DNA of 64,000 bases from Daphnia carinata (GCF_022539665.2 NC_081339.1:868001-932000); one strand, 5' to 3'; numbered from the stretch's first letter, positions 32,892-42,330 are shown. Program-made: numbers and translations. The notes: generated by a model not told the origin, from the letters alone.

Positions 32892-34048
32892 AGGAAATCC
32901 CAGAAACAATTCCCACCTCAACGATCCCCACCCCCAAAATCACAAATACACCGACTACAGAAAACACAAAACACAGCCCCAACACCACCGAATTGGAATA
33001 CCCGACACCAAGTGAAAGCGACACGACGACAACCCAAAAGCCAAGAAGCGGAATAACAAAAAGAGAAAAGGAAATGACAAACGATTCATCATCACCACGC
33101 CCTAAGGAAGATACCAAAACGGAATTATTGGTGTCCACGAAGGACCTAAACGATCGGCTGAAGTACGAAATAAGTAAAATGCACGAGCAATATAAAATAA
33201 ACATAGAGACGGAACACGAAAATAAATTGGCCAAAGAAATTAGAGACGTATACTGCCAATTAACAAAGATAAAAAGAACACAAGCAATTATATTGGCCCA
33301 AACGAATGGCCTGCTAGCAGCAGCTGCCATAGGCCTACCTACATGTTCAAGACTTTATGGTTTTGGGCAAGCCATGACGCTACAACAATGTGAGCAAAAA
33401 CGAATTTTACTATCGGCAAAAGAAACGAAATGCGGATTCCAACCCTTCTTTAAGTATGGAAAAATGAATTGCACAATTGGAACAGATGGGTGGTCTATTC
33501 ACCCATATTCTGATTTTTTCTGGAAAACGCAACTAGTGAACATCAATGGATACCCGCATTCATGGGAACATAAAGACACCAACGGTGATTGGGTAAAACA
33601 AGACGCAACAATCCACACACCAAATCTTGATCTAATCGCAGAATTTGACGAACTTCATCTAAACAATTTCGATTATACACTTAAAAGTCACCCAGCCCAT
33701 AACGCAATGGAGATGGAACAATTAAACATACTGAACGATTTAGTCGGAAAACTGCAAGAAGGAGAAGCACGATCACTATCGGACATTGTAGTATCGGAAG
33801 CGCAAGAAAATAAAATTGGAAACATGTTCTCTTGGTTCGACACGTTAAAAATCCTAGGCCTAACATCAATTGGGTTTATACTATTCATAATATGCCTGCG
33901 AGTATTTATCGCATGCAACCCATGCCCAAGATTACTAAAGAAAATCAATTCAAGAAAAGTAACCGCGAAAAATGACAAAACAGCTAAACGCACCATCATC
34001 ACCATCCGCACCAGAAAAAGAAAATATTTACTCAGCCGAGGAATCTAG
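32860..34048 (+). pseudogene. env: Gypsy-1 env-like glycoprotein, membrane-proximal part and anchor
   Basis: A continuation of the mucin stalk in a shifted frame (the track of open codons extends upstream of the first ATG at 32,993). It contains a helical region (LKYEISKMHEQYKI...NKLAKEIRDVYCQL) that is also in Gypsy-2, a small Ala-rich segment (LAAAAIGLPTC) that might be a fusion-peptide-like element, and Cys-containing ectodomain. A transmembrane helix (ILGLTSIGFILFIICLRVFI, about 33,848-33,907) and a short basic cytoplasmic tail follow. One frameshift separates it from the upstream env segment, so this copy cannot make a full product. Gypsy-2 has lost everything after RDVYCQL. Confidence 0.75.
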
Positions 34049-34169
34049 TTGGGAAAGAGGCAGACAAAAAACCTGCACAGGTAATCATACGACATGCTCA
34101 TATGTCGTTGGGCATGGTATGGTGTGGGAAGACTTGTGCAAATGCGCAGGGAGCTTGGACACAGGGATT

Positions 34170-34192
34170 AAAAAAAAAAAAAAAAAAAAAAA
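34170..34192 (+). repeat. Run of 23 A residues after env
   Basis: An uninterrupted A23 tract 120 bp after the env stop, followed by TTG and a second A9 run. It resembles a captured poly(A) tail. Confidence 0.85.
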
Positions 34193-34430
34193 TTGAAAAA
34201 AAAATAATAATAAGTGAAAAACACAAGGCATTAAAAGAAAGTAGTATATTACATACATCAAAGTAAAAATACAAACACAGCAAGTCAAACAGTAATAGAC
34301 AAAAACAATAAATAAAGCTTATAGTAGGATAGTTCTGCTCTAATAGACACCTAATATGATACCCCATTTAAAAGATAACCCAAATAAAAGGCCGAGCTAA
34401 TGATGAAAAGCCGACAAACCAAATGGGTAC

Positions 34431-34467
34431 TATAAAAGATGATGTACACTAACACTAACTTCAGTTT
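34431..34467 (+). promoter_or_regulatory. Internal TATA-Inr promoter of the ankyrin gene
   Basis: TATAAAAG at 34,431-34,438 and an arthropod-type initiator TCAGTTT at 34,461-34,467. The initiator A (34,463) is 32 nt from the first T of the TATA box, which is the functional spacing. The start codon follows 91 nt later. Confidence 0.65.
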
Positions 34468-34553
34468 GGAAACAAATCTTAACAAGAGTCAAGAGACACT
34501 TCGAACAACTCCTGACTTTCTTCAATTCCTAACCTACTATCCCTAAAACCAAG

Positions 34554-35396
34554 ATGTCGTCTACAATCAACAACGAACGGGATCCAATCAAACAGGAACG
34601 CCCGTGCTGGGTTGAAGATCTAGTAAACGACTGGATAGGAACCGATGAAACTCAACAAGCCATAAAAATCGAGAAAGGACCGACGTCTGACATAGGGCCT
34701 GAATTGTGCACTGAAGTAGAAATCGCGAAACACGAAATAGAAGAAAGTGGTGACGATGACCCAAATTGGCTAAGAAAAATGATTGAGCAGATCAAGAAGG
34801 ACGAAGATATCGCGGACAGCGACGCAACGACAGTAGAACTGCCAGACATGCACCACAATCGGGACGAGAAACAGTCAAATTGCAATCACAGTAAAGGTGA
34901 ACCGCCCCAAGAAAACACAAGTGAAGGTGAAGAATCCATTAGTAGCGAATACGACGATGGGCACTACACCACGTCAATGGAAGACAGTAGCAGCGACAAC
35001 GACGACGTGTATCATACGACCGGAAGCTTTGAAAGTACTTCAAACGCTGGGCCGTACGAATATGACGACGAAGAAAGTGTGTTTCACAGTGACGACGATC
35101 GGAGTAAGATGGGACACAGAGGTGATTACTACGACACACCCGCAAGCAACGAAGAAGGAGGACTAAACCACGCCCAAAAAGAGCACATCACTCGCAGTTG
35201 CCGTAACTGCATGCTAAAGACCTTCCCTCCTTTAGTGGCCGGCGATGCAGCCAATCAACGCATCGAGAGGCTAGCCACCATAGCAGCCGAACGAGGACAG
35301 TTCGTCTTCGAAATAATCAACGCCCCTCGAGAAGCGTGGGAAGCTTGTTGGATACGAAATTCCCAAACGGAAGAACCATGCTCCACGAAAGTGTAA
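34554..35396 (+). CDS. Gypsy-1 ORF4, acidic N-terminal part of the ankyrin protein
   Basis: It starts at ATG in a good context (AAGATGT). 280 codons, with a strongly acidic Asp/Glu/Ser-rich region to about residue 215 (EGEESISSEYDD, SMEDSSSDNDDVYHTTGS, EYDDEESVFHSDDD), then a short Cys-containing segment (RSCRNCMLKTFPPL) and a helix (RIERLATIAAERGQFVFEII). No signal peptide or membrane segment, so a cytoplasmic or nuclear location is expected. The ankyrin repeats continue in the +2 frame from about 35,330, so a single frameshift probably splits one gene. I do not recognise the N-terminal domain. Retroelements of this group do not normally encode a protein here. Confidence 0.75.
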   Translation: MSSTINNERDPIKQERPCWVEDLVNDWIGTDETQQAIKIEKGPTSDIGPELCTEVEIAKHEIEESGDDDPNWLRKMIEQIKKDEDIADSDATTVELPDMHHNRDEKQSNCNHSKGEPPQENTSEGEESISSEYDDGHYTTSMEDSSSDNDDVYHTTGSFESTSNAGPYEYDDEESVFHSDDDRSKMGHRGDYYDTPASNEEGGLNHAQKEHITRSCRNCMLKTFPPLVAGDAANQRIERLATIAAERGQFVFEIINAPREAWEACWIRNSQTEEPCSTKV

Positions 35397-35917
35397 ATAA
35401 GAAAAAATACGACGTCACGGAACTATTATTGACTTTCGGCGCAAACATCGACATCACAGAAAAGGGTGAAACAATAGCTCACCGAGCCGCCGCAGACAAC
35501 AACGAACACTTACTCAGAACCCTGTCATTCCACAGGTGTCAGTTTAGCGAATGGAACTGTCTAGGGGAAACTCCCCTAATGGTGGCCATCGCATTAAAAA
35601 ACGAAGAAAGCATCGGTTTTCTGTGGATAACTCCACTGATAAAACAGTTAAGTCGCGATGGAGAAACGATCCTACACTATGCAGCGAGATTCAACAGCAA
35701 GAAAGAATATGTCAACAGTGCATGCATGCACGGTGTAAACGTCAACCGAAAATCTCTGACGCGCCGTGAAACGGCCCTTATTGCAGCCGTACGATATGGG
35801 AACCCCGAGATAGTTGAAGTGCTGTTAAGGAACGGCGCAAGATATGACGAACCAAACTATCTTGGAAATTATGCCACGGATTACATAATCAATCGAATCG
35901 CCGCACCCACCAAGTAG
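35336..35917 (+). CDS. Gypsy-1 ORF4, ankyrin-repeat domain
   Basis: About 193 codons without an ATG at the start (the frame opens upstream of a GTG at 35,336). Five ankyrin units are visible: GRTMLHESV...LLLTFGANID, GETIAHRAAADNNEHLLRTL, GETPLMVAIALKNEES, GETILHYAARFNSKKE and ETALIAAVRYGNPEIVEVLL. A matching five-repeat domain is at 54,066-54,623 in Gypsy-2. Ankyrin domains bind other proteins. The overall layout (acidic Ser-rich N-terminus then ankyrins, no enzyme domain) superficially recalls IkB/vankyrin-type proteins, but no specific homology is claimed. It ends TAG at 35,915-35,917, with AATAAA 21 nt further on. Confidence 0.85.
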   Translation: MGSLLDTKFPNGRTMLHESVNKKKYDVTELLLTFGANIDITEKGETIAHRAAADNNEHLLRTLSFHRCQFSEWNCLGETPLMVAIALKNEESIGFLWITPLIKQLSRDGETILHYAARFNSKKEYVNSACMHGVNVNRKSLTRRETALIAAVRYGNPEIVEVLLRNGARYDEPNYLGNYATDYIINRIAAPTK

Positions 35918-35937
35918 AACTCAGAGTACAATATTAA

Positions 35938-35943
35938 AATAAA
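35938..35943 (+). terminator. AATAAA behind the ankyrin gene
   Basis: A polyadenylation hexamer 21 nt after the ORF4 stop. A functional signal here would make a separate short mRNA with the promoter at 34,431. Confidence 0.4.
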
Positions 35944-36095
35944 TACATGCTAGATATCTTGGAACGTTCGGGACCCTAGACTTAGCCTCAAGAAAAAATG
36001 TAACCCAAGAAAGCTTATTCGTATAAACAATGTTGAAGTGTGTAGTTCCTATTTGTACACGCCTAGGGCATAAGTAATATCTAGTGTGTAGTATG

Positions 36096-36113
36096 GAGTT
36101 GGAGGACCAACTC
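36096..36113 (+). other. Hairpin conserved upstream of the polypurine tract
   Basis: GAGTTGG-AGGA-CCAACTC. Gypsy-2 has AATTGG-AGGA-CCAATT at 54,918-54,933: same loop, with a G-C pair replaced by A-T. Confidence 0.55.
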
Positions 36114-36123
36114 TTATCGACAA

Positions 36124-36135
36124 AGGGGGGAGGAA
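36124..36135 (+). other. Polypurine tract of Gypsy-1
   Basis: AGGGGGGAGGAA directly precedes the right LTR, as needed for plus-strand priming. Confidence 0.85.
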
Positions 36136-36500
36136 TGTAATGAGTCAATATACACTTTCATGTATACTTGACGGTAGCCTATGCTATCCTTGACGTAGGT
36201 GCGACGCGTAGTGTACACACTACGTCACCACCTATCGAATAGGAGCCGCTCTGAGTATGTTTAGCGCAGCGCCTCCATGACACGGAGTTGGGTATGGCGC
36301 GTGGTATACAGCCATCGCGCCATGACCTTGTCACGCCCCCGCCGTCTAAGCGTGATGCTAATTATCACCATGACGTGCGCTGCTGTAGCCCCTTACTGGT
36401 ATATAAACCCGTGTTTCTTAATCATTAATCGGAGTTGCCTTTGCTCTGTCACTGTGTGCACTTGTACTGGGGTATAATAAACGGTTATGAGAACCTTACA
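36136..36500 (+). repeat. 3' LTR, 365 bp
   Basis: TGTAATG...CCTTACA, two substitutions from the left LTR (TATACCC/TATACAC and CTCTATG/CTCCATG). Followed by CATG. Confidence 0.95.
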
Positions 36501-36785
36501 CATGCAATGATTAAACAATTAATGGTTACTACAGGAAACATCGCCACTTTCATTTCCTTAGCTATTGCCTTTCACGATACGTATGTTGTTTGTGTCCTTA
36601 TTTACACGAAACTGGAAGGATAAAAAATAAAATTTAGATAACTTCTGTTAATAAAAAAAAAATGCCTGATTCAAATTACCTGTAACAGTTCTGATCTGTG
36701 TTCCACCACTATCTGGGATTCCAGACGTTGTCCGGCAATTAAGTTTTCTTCATAAATATGATTTAATTCTTTTACTAGAGATGTT

Positions 36786-36990
36786 GATTGGCGGTGAAAT
36801 AGGACTGAAACGAAATAGGACTGGAGAAATAGAACTGAAAATTTCCAGTCCTATTTCTACCGGAGAAATAGGACTGGGAGAAATAGGAATGACTTTTAAT
36901 AACTTTTAAGACAGCCCTATTTCTCCATGGCATCAGTCCTATTTCTCCACGGCGTTAGTCCTATCACTCCTTAGAAATAATGCTATTCAT
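36786..36990. repeat. AGTCCTATTTC box cluster
   Basis: It starts GATTGGCGGTGAAATAGGAC, with GAAATAGGACTG boxes in both orientations and a TTTCCAGTCCTATTTC segment. It corresponds to the outer end of repeat copies A and B, without their body. Confidence 0.75.
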
Positions 36991-37175
36991 TTTTCTTTGT
37001 TGTGTAATAAACCCTAAAACCTTTCTCTCTAAAATTTCTTCCTTTTTCCTTTCTTGCACGCACACTGCCGCTCAGTTAAAAAAAATAATTTTATGAATAA
37101 TCTTGGGTCTATTTTGAAATTTGACACATTGACGCACACGGCGCTTCAACAGCTGAGATATAGCTTGGTGGTGTA

Positions 37176-37575
37176 TGTGGAGCTGGATGGCGATTGCTTT
37201 ACTGTAATTTCGGTAACGGGTAGCGATTCCACTTACTGAGGCTTTGGCGAACCGTAGGTTGATAGAAATCAACTCAGTTCAAATAAATGACAAAAAAAAC
37301 ACAAGAGAAGGCTTTTATTACCATTAATATTAGCAGGATAATACAGCCGAATTTAGTTGTGGTGATCTGGATGACCTGAAGAAGAATGATTACTTAACCT
37401 CAAAAACGGTCAGCTTATATACTAGCGCATAACGTATAGTTACAATACAACGTTTCTTAATTAGAGGGGCTAACCAGTAAATTCTTGGTATTCGGAGGGG
37501 TGAGCGCATGACTCATAGTTATTTGGAATTTTGTTTTAGTTTGGCGCCCCCTCCTGGTAATATCTCGAAACTACA
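37176..37575 (-). repeat. BEL 3' LTR
   Basis: On the plus strand it runs TGTGGAGC...GAAACTACA. The adjoining TCCTCCCCCGG (37,576 on) is the reverse complement of a polypurine tract. It matches the right LTR closely. Confidence 0.8.
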
Positions 37576-37664
37576 TCCTCCCCCGGTTGATCAGGATGAT
37601 CAGCAATTATCGGTTGATAATTAAACTCCAGTGGCAATTTTGCAAATGTTGATCAGTGGATGGA

Positions 37665-39011
37665 TTATTGACGTCCGGGGCAATATTCGAGGTGTTCTCT
37701 GCAACAACTGCGTCGGGTTCGTCTGATAAAACTTTCAATGGGAATAGATTTTGGATAGGGCGAATCGTTTGACCTGATACTAATCTCCACTACACGAACT
37801 ACTCCGTCTGATCCGGGAAATAATCGTGTAACTATTCCATAAGGCCATAATTGTCGCTTGATATTGGATTCATGTACTAAGACAATTTCACCAACCCGAA
37901 TGGGGCGTGTGGGGCGATTTGCAGTGCGAAAATCAGATAAGTCGTGCAAATAGTCTCGCCGCCAACAGTTCCACAAATGGGTAAGAACTCGATTCCGTTT
38001 AGTTTCTAGTGGGGGTTGGGGTAAGTTTTGTTATCGTGGAGTGATTTGTTCTGGAATGGAGTTTGTAGCCGTAAATAAGATGGCTCAGGGTGAGGTTCCT
38101 CTTGACAAGTGCAGTTTCTACTTGCATAAATGATCTTCCGATGGTTTTCCGTAACACTTGCTTAAGTGTACGAATCATTCTTTCCACCATACACCCCACC
38201 AAGAAGCTAGAATTGGCAGAAAATTTTCAGGGGATATTGTTATTGGTGAGGAAATTGTATACCTCTTGGGATCCTCTTTGATTCCTTGGAAATAGGAGGC
38301 AGATGTTTTGAATGTTTTTGCTTTGTCCGAGTAAATTGTTGTTGGCATGCCTCTGCGACCAATGAACTTTCTTAGTGCACAGGTGAACGTGATGGTCGTC
38401 ATGTCGGGAATTAATTCGACATGGATCGCTCTGGTTGTTGTACAAGCTATGAATAGGGCGTATGAATTTATAATATCTTCAGACTGGGATTCACGGGTGT
38501 GGAGTGGGCCTGTGAAGTCTAATCCAACAAATTCAAAAGGTCATGCTTGTTGGACACGACATGTTGATAATGCTGCTGCTACAGCGCCGAACGATAGTGA
38601 TTGCGTTTTCTTGCAGTTGTTACAGGTTGATAAAATCCTTTTCACTTTTTCTCTACCATGAATAAACCAGTAGGTTACGCGGATTTCTGCATGTGTAGCT
38701 GAAATACCTTGATGGCCAACCTTGATGTGAGGTTCTATTATGATTAAGTCAGTAACATGATGATTTTTTGGCAACATGATCGGAGCTCTTGCGTTGGACT
38801 CAAGAAAGTGGTGTTCAATTCGTCCTGTAACTCGGATTACTTTCCGGCGATGATCCCAGATTGGTCGCAGTGGTGTCCAGTTGTGGGACCGTGGCAGTGG
38901 TTTCCCTTTTGAGAGGAGTTTATACTCCGTCTGAAACTTATGTCTCTGGATGAGTTGGATGATTTGTAGTTGGCTCAATGCTGTTTCGGCTACTACAAGG
39001 GATGGTACCAT
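37665..39011 (-). pseudogene. pol: BEL pol: integrase and DUF5641-like C-terminal domain
   Basis: From 39,011 leftwards: zinc-binding region of the integrase (LPKNHHVTDLIIIEPHIKVG, HAEIRVTYWFIHGREKVKRI, CNNCKK), the catalytic core in fragments (TTITFTCALRKFIGRRGMP, YSDKAKTF, WWGVWWKERMIRTLKQVLRK), and at 37,665-37,976 the domain that follows the integrase in BEL/Pao elements (RVGEIVLVHESNIKRQLWPY, GIVTRLFPGSDGVVRVVEI). Several frameshifts separate the pieces. It would insert the DNA copy into the host genome. Confidence 0.85.
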
Positions 39012-39211
39012 TACGGTATTTTTTTGTATATGGTATTGGAATAGTGGATGAATTAGGAATGTCGGTTCTCAATTTTCCAAACAGGTTCATCCAAGCTCGG
39101 ATTTTATGAGTTTGACGAGCGTGCTGAAACGAGAAAATAGGAAGGGTTCTGGTTGTCCCAAAATTTATTGATGCAACGATGGTTTTCTTTCCCTCCAGAC
39201 TCAATTCTTCC

Positions 39212-40023
39212 TTAAAGGTGCTCACATCTAATTGGGATGTAGGATGATGTGGTCAATGATTTTCTTCTGTTTGTAGCCACGATGGTCCACGTAGCCAAAA
39301 ATTCTTGTTCAGGACATCTATTGTTGCTCATCTGGATGCTAGATTTGCAGGGTTGTCCTGTCCGGGACAATGTGCCCAATTTGAATTCTTGGTGAGTTGA
39401 TTGATGGTTATGATTCGATTTCTGACAAATGGTTTCCAGCGTTGTGGATCGCTTTTTATCCATGCTAATGTGATTCGAGAATCGGACCAAAATTGAAAAA
39501 TAGTAGTGATAATATGGAAAATTTTCTTGACGTAGTCTGACAGTTCATCTCCTAGTAAGGCGGCCATAAGTTTTTTTCGGGCTTGGCTCATTTCTTTTCC
39601 ACTAGGTGCTACTCTAGTTTTACAGCAAAGTTGCGATACTGATACTTTTTTGGTTGTTGATTTTTCTCTAATGTAGACGACGGCTCCGTAAGCTTCTACT
39701 GAAGCATCGCAAAACACGTGGATATTAATTACTTCAGGTGATGTGAATAGGATTTTTCTTGAGATCCTAACATGTTTAAGTTCGTTGAGACTGTCCAATG
39801 CCTTCTTCCACTGATAGTATACTTCATTTGGAATCGGTTGATCCCATTCGATATTAGCTTCCCAGATCCGTTTGTATAATATTTTTGCAATGAGGTGAAC
39901 GGACCGAGGGCTCCCATAGGATCGAATAGTTGTGACGAAATACTGATGAATTGGCGTTTGGTGACAGTTCCGGTTAATCCTGTTATTTGGGTTTGAAGCT
40001 TGTATAAGGTTCGAATAATGTCT
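39212..40023 (-). pseudogene. pol: BEL pol: connection and RNase H region
   Basis: Reading leftwards: TVTKRQFIS, MGALGPFTSLQKYY (the FDPLG-like block that follows the BEL reverse transcriptase), then RNase H-like VINIHVFCDASVEAYGAVVY and FWSDSRITLAWI, NRIITINQLTKNSNWAHCPG with DNPANLASR. Frameshifts at about 39,750-39,800 and 39,330. The upstream side ends at the 9-bp duplication bordering the inserted element. Confidence 0.85.
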
Positions 40024-40130
40024 GTTCCTTACTTTTAATTATTAGATTGGGAATAGTGATGATGCGTTGTATTGTTGCACGGATGGTCGAGTATTCTACA
40101 ATGACCAAATTATTAGTTGCCGAAAGGATA

Positions 40131-41108
40131 GGGGAGAGCGGACCCAAGCGGGACAAAAAACTTATTTTGTCAATATCTCGGAAAAAAAGGATTTTAGCGC
40201 TTCAAAAGATATTATATTGTAAAGTGTACTTAACTTTATATTCACAATTTTTTTCATTGAAATTGGTTGAGTAGTTTAGGCGTAAGCACATTTTAAAAAA
40301 ACGGGAAAATTAAAAGAAAAAAAATTTAGGGGGGAAAACGGGACATACGGTGTACCACATTAGACATGGCCTTTAAGACTTTATATATTGAAAATACACA
40401 CTTCGAAAAAATAGTGTGACGTTGGGATTCCATTAAGCTATTTGTGTATGTATTATAAATACCGTAAACTAAATGTAATTATATCAAAATTCGTTAATGA
40501 TTGACTGGGGGGGTGAAATGTGCAAAGTAGCTTGAAAAAAATGAAAATAGGAGGGGCTTGTTAAGTATTAATTAATAACTTATTATCGATTGCCAATAGC
40601 AGTAGAAGATAGCAGACGACACTCCGAAACTCTCAGGTTTCTGCCTTTGTTTACGGTTTTTTCCCGTAACTAAGCAACCTAAGCCCCGCCCCAGAAATAA
40701 CGTTTGCGTCCGATTACACCCCCAAAACTGTGTCCAGTATCTCCCACCAGAAGGAAATTTTTTAAAACGATAATAATTATTAAACTAGTTCTCCTAAAAA
40801 TTAAAACAAGCCAGGGAATTGAAAAGGGAAGAATTAGCTTTTTTTTAGTATAACGAAAGTTATTTTTCATTATGTGGTTTACACGTGATATGAAAAATTA
40901 AAGTAGCCAAATAGATCAGAAGAAGGGCTGTATTTTCTATTTTTAGATAACTACACGAAAATTTGTAGTATGTTTTTGAAATTTTTGCCCTAAGTGTGGA
41001 ATGGAATTTCCCATCACACACTATTTTTTAAATTTCATTTTATTAATATCCCTTCGAGTTTTTGTGGTTGTCCAAATTGGTACGTGTCCAGTTTGGGTCC
41101 GCTCTCCC
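40131..41108. repeat. Inverted-repeat-bounded segment, 978 bp
   Basis: GGGGAGAGCGGACCCAAGCG at the left is mirrored by GTTTGGGTCCGCTCTCCC at the right. The interior is AT-rich and non-coding. Confidence 0.75.
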
Positions 41109-41137
41109 TCACTTACTGAGACAGAGATGGCAACTGA

Positions 41138-41312
41138 AAGTAGACTGATTGAAAGTTAAAAGTGGACTGACTGAGAGCTTAAAAACACACTGCTTGGGGC
41201 GTGAATTGAAACTGGAATTAGACTGAAACACACTCGCTGGAAGATAACAGTAGACTGCCTGGTGGCTAGAAGTAGACTGCCTGGTGGCTAAAAGTAGACT
41301 GATTGACAATCT
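41138..41312. repeat. Degenerate 22-bp tandem repeat
   Basis: Units centre on AGTAGACTG; the best two are AGTAGACTGCCTGGTGGCTA in direct succession (41,250-41,293). About seven or eight decayed units. Confidence 0.7.
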
Positions 41313-41534
41313 GGAAAAAGGACAACATTTATACGATGGAGCAAGGTCGTTTAGGATTAGGTGTCCCAACGGGAATAAATATTCTGCGTGTAAATGTAAC
41401 ACCTTTGTGAAGAATTGACAAGTTTGAAGGCCAGAGCTATCGGTAGAGATTTGTTGGTGGGAGAGTGGGGGGAAAAGGGTTCTATGCGTGGGAATGAGAG
41501 GGGAAGATAAGGAGTACGGCTGGCCGTTCCTTAC

Positions 41535-42330
41535 ACTTGGATGCATCATAGTAGAATTCGTCTCTTGTTGAGTCCCATCCGAGTCCAAGTACTCTTGCGG
41601 ATTGATAACTGGTGAGATTGGATCCTATTAGGCCATCTGCATGGTTGGATTGTTCTTTAGACTGGATGGGATGTAGGAGTTCTTCCTGGGTCGCAATCCA
41701 TTTCTTCATGTCTAGTTTGGCGTCTGCCTGTTCCGCATAGTTGGTCTTCGACATAAAGTTGGTCTCTTATAAACTGAACTGCTTCGGGATAAATATTTTC
41801 GTATTTCTTAATGTGGGTGAGTATTACCATTCTTAATATGAATGGGCTTGACGTTAGTCCAAATGGGAGTCGAGCCCAGGTTAACTTGACTACTGCTGAA
41901 TTGAAGTCCTCTGGATCTTTTACCCAGAGGAAACGCAAGGCTTCAGAATCAGTTTCTGTGAGTTGGATTTGAAGAAAAGCCTTTTTAATATCGCTTATCC
42001 AGGCGTGCTCAAATGTGCCAAAGCGAAGTAGAACGGCTAGTAAATCGGTATTTAGATTCGGTCCGGGTTCGAGGCAATCGTTCACACTGATTTTTATGCA
42101 CCATTGAACACTGGCCAACGTTAGTGGTTGTTTTATCATTGCGTACTATTGGATGGTGTGGTAAATACGTAAAAATCCGATTGAAATTTAGATTGACTTC
42201 TTTAACAAATCCTAGTTGGATATATTCCTTAATTTGATCATTATATGCTTTAAGTAGGTTCGGCTTAGCTCCTAAGCGCTCTAATAATCCGTCCAGACTC
42301 CTTTATGCGATGAATTTGTTATTTTGGAGT
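41535..42330 (-). pseudogene. pol: BEL pol: reverse transcriptase
   Basis: Minus-strand blocks in order: PNLNTDLLAVLLRFG, WISDIKKAFLQIQLTE (first catalytic Asp), LRFLWVKDPEDFNSAVVKLT, LPFGLTSSPFILRMVI, then EAVQFIRDQLYVEDQLCG, the position of the YVDD catalytic pair (YVED here, so one Asp is replaced). LDMKKWIATQEEL and RVLGLGWDSTRDEFYYDASK follow. A frameshift near 41,700-41,750 separates the halves. This corresponds to the Pao-type reverse transcriptase, with its normal order between peptidase and RNase H. Confidence 0.88.

Larger units (their letters stand above)
23466..36500 (+). mobile_element. Full-length Ty3/Gypsy retrotransposon with env and ankyrin genes (Gypsy-1)
   Basis: A 13,035-bp element: LTR, leader, gag, pol (protease, reverse transcriptase, RNase H, integrase), env-like glycoprotein, ankyrin-repeat ORF, polypurine tract, LTR. 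The pol order RT-RNaseH-IN with a GPF module after the integrase is the Metaviridae (Ty3/Gypsy) arrangement. LTRs differ by two bases, implying recent insertion, yet gag, pol, env and ORF4 each carry stops or frameshifts. A diverged relative lies at 43.9-55.2 kb. Confidence 0.95.
40024..41534. mobile_element. 1.5-kb insertion in BEL pol flanked by a 9-bp duplication
   Basis: GTTCCTTAC occurs at 40,024-40,032 and again at 41,526-41,534, and BEL coding sequence resumes on both sides. The insert (40,033-41,525) contains no transposase. Its middle is a segment with matching ends (40,131-41,108), followed by a 22-bp-type tandem array. A 9-bp duplication would fit a MULE- or Merlin-type non-autonomous element, but the outer ends of the insert are not clear inverted repeats. 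Confidence 0.6.

Noticed and set aside
34554-35917. Naming ORF4 as IkB, Relish or vankyrin
   Set aside because: Ankyrin repeats are too generic for a family name without a search; no Rel domain and no verified degron were seen.
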